A DNA stretch of 64,000 nt from Rhynchosporium graminicola (taxonomy: Eukaryota; Ascomycota; Leotiomycetes; Helotiales; Ploettnerulaceae), in contig FJUW01000004.1 of the NCBI GenBank assembly GCA_900074885.1, forward strand, positions 2,330,578 to 2,394,577, read 5' to 3'. This document shows, in pieces, positions 57,553 to 64,000 of the stretch. The translations under genes and the position numbers were made by a program. Position 1 is the first letter of the stretch; each line of letters starts with the position of its first letter. The notes below the pieces were generated by a model. The model saw only the letters and a program-made list of their open reading frames with translations, did not search any database and had not been told where the DNA came from.

Positions 57553-60224
57553 GACCTATTTACAGGATACTAGGTTTAACCCTCTATTATAATAACTTCT
57601 CGGAACGTCTTATTTACATATAGAGATAATATCTCCTTAGATATAGCGGCTATCTATTACTTTACTTATAAGCTAGTTATTATTTCCTTATATATCTTTA
57701 GGATCTTAATACCTGCGATTTCTATAGCTGCGAGAGCAATCTCGATCTCGTCGCTTATCTATTTATCCCTTATAGATAAGTCTTTCTAGTTATTTCGTAT
57801 AAGTTATCCTTTTAGTAGTATTTTCGCGATTATAGCTCGGATCCTCTTAGCTTCCCCTTAGTCTTCCGGTTCTGATCCTGCTCTCTTCCTAGCTCGAGTG
57901 AAGTACTTAGGTACCTCTTAGTTATTTATAGATTAATTAAGTTACCTATAGTTAACCTAAGTAATAAGAGTTTTATCTATAAGAGTATCTATAAGTACTC
58001 TATTTATCGATTCCGAATCTTAGTCTAGGGCCTTAGGGATTAAATCTTATATCCGGTAATCTATTAGTATTACTTCTATAGAGTTATCTTAATACTCTAG
58101 GGTTAGTTCCGCTAATCCTAGTATTCTAACTAGTAAGATAGACTTATAAGTCGATCGTACTAATACTAGTGCGTTCGCGGGTTTATCTTATATAATCTTT
58201 AGGTTATCTTCAGGTATCTTTTCTAGTAAGATAATCTTAGGAGTATAATCTAGTATATCCTCTTTAGTAAAGCTTAAGATATTTATTAATAGAATAAATA
58301 AAGGTATTTCTACTTGCAGATTTTCTATTATATCGACCTCTTTACTGATTTCCTTAGGTACCTTAGGTCTCCTGCGAGCTCTTCTATCTAGAGCGATATT
58401 TATAGTTCCTTATAACTTAGCTACGTAATTCCGAAGTCTTAGGTCGACTGATCCTCTATTACTACTTTCCTTAATAATAACCCTACTTATTATAATTATT
58501 AAGCCTCTTTCGGGAGAGTAGAACTTAAAGTGCTTAGTTATATTTTCCGAATATCTTATAAAGACTCTAACTCTACTAGGGTTAACGAGCTTATTATAAC
58601 GCTCGCCTACGGGGATAGTTTTCTTATCTATATAGTAGAAGTATTTACTCCTCTATTTGCGAATATAGTTAATTAATAGTATTTCTCTAGTAAAAGCTTT
58701 TATAGGATAAGTCTTTTAATTATTAATTATTAGTTTAGTAGTAGTGCGGTTTCTTATATATAAATTAGCTTCAGTAGCTTCGTCCTAGAATTCTAGTAGT
58801 AACTATACTTCTTTAAGTATTATACGTATATCGAATTCCACGGTCTGAATTAATCTTTCAGCAGGTCTATTCTAATACGATAATATAATAGTTATTAACT
58901 ATACTAGTATTCTATCTTTAGCTTTCTAATTAGAGGTAGCTTTTAGTAATTCCGGTATATTATTAAATCTCGCGCGTTTAATCTTCTTTCCGGATTATAG
59001 CTTAACTCTAACTTTCTAGTCCTTAAGTACTTAGTAAGTATCGCTCTTAGCTTTTAGTAGAATTATCTAATCTCGTCGAGAACAGATATCGATAATTATT
59101 AGGAAGTAGCGGTTTCCCTGTATTATAGGCAGGAATAGTCTAGCGATATCGAATTATACTAGATCGAGGACCTCGGTAGGCCAGAGGCTTAGTTACTTTA
59201 GAATTCGGTTCTTTATTTTCGTAAGAGTATATATATCGTAGATATCTAGATCCTTAGGGATCTTAATTCTCTTCTAGAGTATAATTACTTTATATAAGTT
59301 CCGAATCTTATTAAGTCTAAAGTATATAAATTATCGATAGTACTTAAAGTATCGTTCGAGCTCCTTTCCTTTTACGTTATCTAAGTTATCTAAGGTATTC
59401 TTATCTGCTTCGGTAGCTAGAAGTGCTTTTAGCTTATATACTAGCTATTTGTATTAACTATAGTTAACTTATCTATTACTAATTACTTATCTATTAAAAG
59501 CTTTAGAGATATGTTTTATAATATATAAGCCTTAAGATTATATTACTTTTAAGACTTTCTTATTACTTTTTATAATCTAGATACTTTTATTATTAAACTT
59601 TCTAAAGTAACTACTTTTATAGAGTTTCTTTATAAAGATCAAATTAATACTTAGTTTAGGAATAAAGAGTATATTATCTAAATAGCAGGAAGTTCTATCT
59701 ATAGCCTTAACTAGTACTATTTCTTATATATAAGAAGATAGTATTCCTCCTTCTACTTATATATAGACTTTAGGTATTAGCCTTAATTCCCTAAATAAGT
59801 AGAGTTAGTTAGTTATAGATAAACTTATACCTATATCGACTACTTAGTCTTCAGGAGTACTTTTACTTATTAATTCCTTTAATAATATAACTTTCTTTAT
59901 AGTATTATTATTAGAACTAGATAATTCGCTTATATCTTTTCCGGAGTCTCCTAAGTCCTTATTAGTATCTGAGTTAGATTCCGCGATAGTAGCATATCCT
60001 CTTTTCTTTTATTATAAGTCTCTAGATTTTAGCTTAGTAGAGCGTTCGTTTTTACTAGTTTAGGAAGATCGCGATTTCTTATCTTTAACTCGTGATCTAG
60101 TCTTATAAGTTAATTTGCTATACTTCTTCCTTTTTTTTTCTAAATAGAGGTTCTTAGTATACTCTCTACTTACGGTCTAGAATTCGTAATTAGCGATAAA
60201 GTGATCGCTAGATCCGTAGCAGAA

Positions 60225-60349
60225 TGTAATGGTCACGTGGTAGTCGATTGTATATGTACGGTGTTAAGCGTATACTGCTCGCGCAGTATATTGTGATCTT
60301 TTGGTCCAGATGGCGTAGTTGGTGAGAGCTTAACCTCAACCCCGTTATA
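60225..60349. mobile_element. 125-bp LTR-like insertion with CAGAA duplication
   Basis: It runs TGTAATGG..CCGTTATA (8-bp inverted ends TGTAACGG/CCGTTACA if two C-to-T changes are undone). It is flanked by CAGAA at 60220-60224 and 60350-60354 and lies inside the zinc-knuckle codons of the copia Gag, which become contiguous when it is removed with one CAGAA. It is visibly richer in G+C than its surroundings. It contains a perfect 8-bp-stem palindrome (60271-60290) and a tRNA-like A box, TGGCGTAGTTGG. Confidence 0.75.
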
Positions 60350-61505
60350 CAGAAATACTTACGAGAAATACTTATTATACTTCGGTCTAATGAACTACTA
60401 TTCTCTCGAGAATAATAGTTCGGGTAATAGTATATCTACTTATGCTATTTCTATACCGCATATACCTTTTCTTTACTATAGTTATTACTCTTAGTGCCGA
60501 AGTCTTATAGTATTAATTCATACTCTTCTAAAGCTTTTACCTTTTCGTCAGTAGTTATTAGAAGCTATAGCTTAAGGCTTTTAAGGAAGGTAGTATAGCG
60601 ACCTTACTTTCGGAGCGATAAGATAAGTAAGTAGAGAAAAGCTTTATCGGAATATAATTTTCCTATTTCTACGTTAATAGTAATTAGCTTCTTATAGTAT
60701 TCCTTCAGGTTTCGCTATAATCTATCTATCCTATTATCCTTATTAAATATAAAGGTCTGAATCTTCATTATATATATATTTATTATTAACGAGTTCGTTC
60801 TGTTATATTTAACTTTTAGTTTAGTCTATAGTACTCCTGCCGAATCATACTTATTAAGTAGCGTGATATTATTATTATTAAGTCTTTCGATTATAATATC
60901 TAGAGCCTTTAAGTCGTCGGATATCTATTTCTCGGCTTTCTCTAGATTCTATATTCCGCCAAGCCTCTCGAAATTGCTCGTAAGGTTATCTATAGTTAAT
61001 ACTAATAGTATACTTTTAGAGGTAATCTCTAGTATACTTTTACTTTTTACTCCCTCTCGACTTATCTAAGTAAAGTTAATCTTACTTATATCTATCGTAT
61101 AAAATACTCCCTTTCCTCTAATCTTAACTTTAGCTCGTAGAAACTATTTATTATAGTTCTTATAGCTTAAGATTAGTAACTTATTATCTTTCTTTATTTT
61201 ATCCTATAGTTATCGCGCGGTACTCGATACGTTCGACTGGATTTTCTATAAGTTAACTATAGTTAACTCGGTATATATATATAGCTAGTAGATATTTATC
61301 TTTTACTAGCTATTAGTTTATATAAAAGCTATACTCGGTTTAAGAGTTACGAGTAGCTTACTTACTTACTACTCGACTTTATAGTTATAGAGTTTCCTCT
61401 GAAGTCTGCGAGTTATATAATTATTTTTACGAGGAATAGTCTTTCTTATTATCCTCGGATTATTATTACAGATCTCCCTCTAGAGTCTATAAGTCGTATA
61501 GTTAG

Positions 61506-63364
61506 TGTGACAGCGCATGGTATACGTGGCAGATACGGGCCAGTATCAGTGCCTTAGGCATACCCTCCTTATATATATAGAAGGTGCAGACTCCTTCAGA
61601 GCTCTATATCTTTCTGTTTCCTTCGTACTAGACTATATAAGATCGCTCTTAGCCTCCCTACTTATTTATTCTTACTTATATACCGCCTTAAGTCTTATAT
61701 CGTTATATTAAATAGAAAGATTAAGAACGCTAGGGATAGTATTAAATAATATCTTACCTAGAAAACTCGATTCGTACGTATAACTACTAAGGAGCTTTTC
61801 GCTAAGTTATCTCTACTTACTTTAGATTTTCGGAATTATATAGAAATAGTTAGTATTATTAATTACGAATTCGATAGTTAGGTTTTCAAAAGAGCAGAGA
61901 TTCCAGAGATCTCTCGGATAGCTAGGAATTTGAATATAATTCAGCCTTAGAAGTACTAGTTTTACTACGAAATCACTCTCGGATACTTCGAAACTCGTTC
62001 CTTCGTACGTACGAAGTAAAATAGCAGACGAATTTTAGGTGGAAACTTCCCTATAGGCCTTAATATTTATTATCCTCTTACTCGACTTTAACTTTCCGAA
62101 AGTAGCTCTAATAGCGAAAAACCTTACTTTTAGGCTAAGACGAAGTAGCTTATTACTCTAGCGGAAATTATCAGAATTCGACTCGTAATCCTTATACTCT
62201 AGTATAATTTATCCCCCTTAGTAGAATCGACTTCCCTTTACTAGAACTTTTAATTTAATACTTTCTATATCTACTTAACGAAGATATCTAACTCTCTTTA
62301 ATCTTTCGGCTTCTTCAGAATTCGATTTCGACTTTCGCTTCTTCTATAACTTTTAAGTGTTCTATTACTTTCGCTTAGCCTCGCTTACCTAATACTATGC
62401 CTCCTAAGAAAGTTCAGCTAGCTCTTACGGCTTCACCGGAATACTCTCGTAGCTCTTCCGATTCTGTACCTACTATAGAATTACTTTAATCGATTGAAGA
62501 CTATTAATTATAGATAGAATCGACTACTCGGGAGCTTTCTATTAGTATTAGTCGTATCGAACAGATATTTGCCGAGTTTTTATATACTTAGGTATAATCG
62601 ATGAACTCTAGACCTTTAGTAAACCTTAGACTTTTAGTAAACTCGGTATTATAATTACCGATAGAACTTACCCTTAAACGCTCTTTAATTAATAATTTAC
62701 GGACCTCTAGTAAGTCGTAACTAACTAAAAGTATCGATAATCTTAATATAGGGATTAACTTATCTTTTAGCTAATAGCGTGCTTCTATTAAGGACTAACT
62801 AGAAGTTAATTTAGACTGATACCTAACTACGCGTGCTTATAAAGCGCTAGTCTAGAGCTCTACTTCTAGCCTTATAAGAGGTTACTTAGAACTATAGTAT
62901 CTCTCGGAAATTACGCCTTTCTCCTCTACTAAAGAGATAATTTCAGTACTCGCTTCTTACTACCTTTCCGGACTCGAAACGGAGTAGTATCGGACCGAAT
63001 TTCATAAGCTTTTAATAAAGAAGGAGTGATTTACGTCTTACGCTTTAGATTAATAATTACTTGGATTTTGTTTGGAATTCGACTTGATTTAACTATCTTT
63101 TCTTTCGTTTTTTATTTACCTTTAAAGGCTCGAGGGCGAGCCTTTATCTTAGAAGAGGGTAATATAAAAGCGAATAGTATACGTGGCAGATAAAAGCAAG
63201 TATAAGTGCCTTAGAAATACCATCCTTATATATATAGAAGGTGCAGACTCCTTTAGAGCTCTGTATCTTTCTGTTTCCTTCGTACTAGACTATATAAGAT
63301 CGCTCTTAGCCTCCCTACTTGTTTATTCTTGCTTGTATACCGCCTTGAGTCTTGTGTCGTTACA
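61506..63364 (+). mobile_element. Complete 1.86-kb LTR element, Gag-like remnant, GTTAG duplication
   Basis: LTRs 61506-61707 and 63163-63364 are both 202 bp. GTTAG precedes (61501-61505) and follows (63365-63369). A polypurine tract (AGAAGAGGGTAA) abuts the right LTR. The 1.46-kb interior has one decayed frame starting MPPKKVQLALTASPEYSRSS near 62399, which looks like a Gag; there is no room for a polymerase, so the element was probably non-autonomous. It is inserted in the Gag end of the copia element. Confidence 0.85.
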
Positions 63365-63683
63365 GTTAGTATTAAAGGCCTTCTTACTTGCGGCTCTCCG
63401 GTTATTATTAGTACTCTTACTTAGCCCTTTAGTTTTCTTATATTAATTAGAATACCTTTATCTTACTTATTAGAGCTTAAATCGATCGCTTTACTTTCGT
63501 CGATTCGAAGTTATATCCTGCCGGGGCTTATAGCCTATTAAAAGGAATATCCCTATTCTCGTATACCTATAGGGATAGAGGTAATATTCACAGAGGAATT
63601 AGACGCTAGTAAGTTAGACTATTATCTTTATTAAGTATCTTAACTACTCGAGTTCAACGAGACTATATCTATAATATATCCAA

Positions 63684-64000
63684 TGTGACGCTTGCTCTAG
63701 AAAGGTCTCAAAACTACCTGAGTAATAAGACCTCATATTACTATGAATATAAAGTAGTAAGAATCACTTAAGAATCTATAACTAAGGAGTAAAGAAGTAG
63801 AGAGAGAATAGAAGTATATATATAGAAAGGGGCCCCTAAACTCTACTCGTATAATCTCGCTTAGTAGTAAGTGTTTCCACTAATAGGGAGAGACCTCTAA
63901 ACCTGACTAGTTATTATACTACCCCCTCCTCCGAAAAAAGCTCGCCCTCGAGCGTTAGTTTATCTCCTTATTACTATTAAGGTAGTCGTAATTATTAATT
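63684..64000 (-). mobile_element. LTR retroelement entering from the right (3' LTR at 63684-63918)
   Basis: The LTR at 63684-63918 is the inverted partner of 57311-57552. To its right, on the minus strand, comes GCGAGC..TTCGGAGGAGGGGG, a polypurine tract, so this is the 3' LTR of a minus-strand element whose body lies beyond the window. It interrupts the copia 5' LTR. The CTCGAGGGCGAGC string before its polypurine tract also precedes the right LTR of the 61506 element, so the two families are related. Confidence 0.7.

Larger units (their letters stand above)
56495..63683 (-). mobile_element. Ty1/copia retrotransposon, minus strand, heavily decayed
   Basis: Minus-strand order: 5' LTR (63683 down to 63539, cut by another element), primer-site region, Gag with a zinc knuckle near 60185-60225 and 60350-60370 (CYGSSDHFIAN), linker SKEILSLYVNKTFREVI at about 57,560-57,650, RNase H (YSDIDxASNKVDRKSIS, SSCESEYIALTNCVK) near 57,060-57,250, polypurine tract CTGAGGGGGAG, and 3' LTR 56495-56728. 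The reverse-transcriptase core is absent, replaced by the LTR at 57311-57552. Stops are frequent throughout. Confidence 0.75.
55075..64000. other. TA-rich, RIP-like transposon block
   Basis: From about 55,075 the sequence changes abruptly to long TA-dinucleotide-rich stretches with stops in every frame. Compared copies of the copia LTR (56495-56728 and 63539-63683) differ almost only by G-to-A and C-to-T changes, the mark of RIP. I found no cellular gene inside. The annotated transposons below account for most of it. Confidence 0.75.

Noticed and set aside
60300..60350. Possible tRNA gene (GGTCC..TGGCGTAGTTGG)
   Set aside because: Only the 5' half and the A box are tRNA-like; there is no B box (GGTTCGA) or 3' acceptor strand, and the sequence ends at an insertion boundary.
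61517..61711. 64-codon frame, repeated as 87 codons at 63183-63446
   Set aside because: Both are translations of the same LTR sequence, not a conserved gene.
1..64000. CRISPR arrays, bacterial operons, riboswitches, rRNA
   Set aside because: None seen. The spliced genes and families are eukaryotic, and no regularly spaced direct repeats occur.

Overview
This window looks like the nuclear genome of a filamentous ascomycete (Pezizomycotina). The genes are separated by 0.3-2 kb gaps. Most introns are 45-70 nt, with GT..AG ends and a CTAAC/CTAAT-like branch site. The families present (BCS1-type AAA ATPase, CDH-like GMC oxidoreductase, DOMON-b561 protein, a 2EXR/F-box-like protein, a fungal LURP-one-like protein) fit a mould. 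The last 9 kb is a TA-rich block of dead transposons that resembles the product of repeat-induced point mutation (RIP). I cannot name the species from sequence alone.

Layout. 1-1220: 5' part of a mitochondrial BCS1-type chaperone, cut by the window edge. 2-5 kb: a gene-poor island with a 403-bp MITE, a 1.5-kb unit bounded by related terminal inverted repeats that encloses a spliced gene for a small secreted protein, and two decayed copies of that gene. 6.7-10.4 kb: a DJ-1/PfpI-family gene and a secreted dienelactone hydrolase. 12-14 kb: repeats of a second inverted-repeat family, which returns at 32 kb. 14.6-31.6 kb: the gene-rich core, with a DOMON-cytochrome b561 protein, a 2EXR/F-box-like protein, a LURP-one-like protein, an S6K/Psk1-like AGC kinase, a large protein made of about a dozen C-x2-C/His modules, and a secreted CDH-like GMC oxidoreductase. 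33-39 kb: a pseudogene belt (alpha/beta hydrolase, coiled-coil protein, UIM protein, smaller remnants). 39.3-51.8 kb: an anion/arsenite-permease-like transporter, a multi-pass membrane protein, a GPI-anchor-like protein and a ZIP metal transporter. 52.2-53.7 kb: a von Willebrand A gene broken by three one-base shifts, all in homopolymers. 55-64 kb: nested transposons.

There is no obvious biosynthetic cluster. The nearest to a functional theme is extracellular redox chemistry: the DOMON-b561 protein and the secreted GMC enzyme resemble the two halves of cellobiose dehydrogenase, but they lie 13.5 kb apart and a link is only inference.

The transposon block has a readable order of events. A Tc1/mariner-like element carries a solo LTR flanked by a GAAAG duplication. 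Next to it is a minus-strand Ty1/copia element of about 7 kb, itself interrupted by an LTR sitting at a deletion that removed most of the reverse transcriptase, by a 125-bp LTR-like unit in the zinc-knuckle codons (CAGAA duplication), by a complete 1.86-kb LTR element (GTTAG duplication) and by the 3' LTR of another element that runs off the right edge. All splice models are hand-made from frame and splice signals, without alignments.
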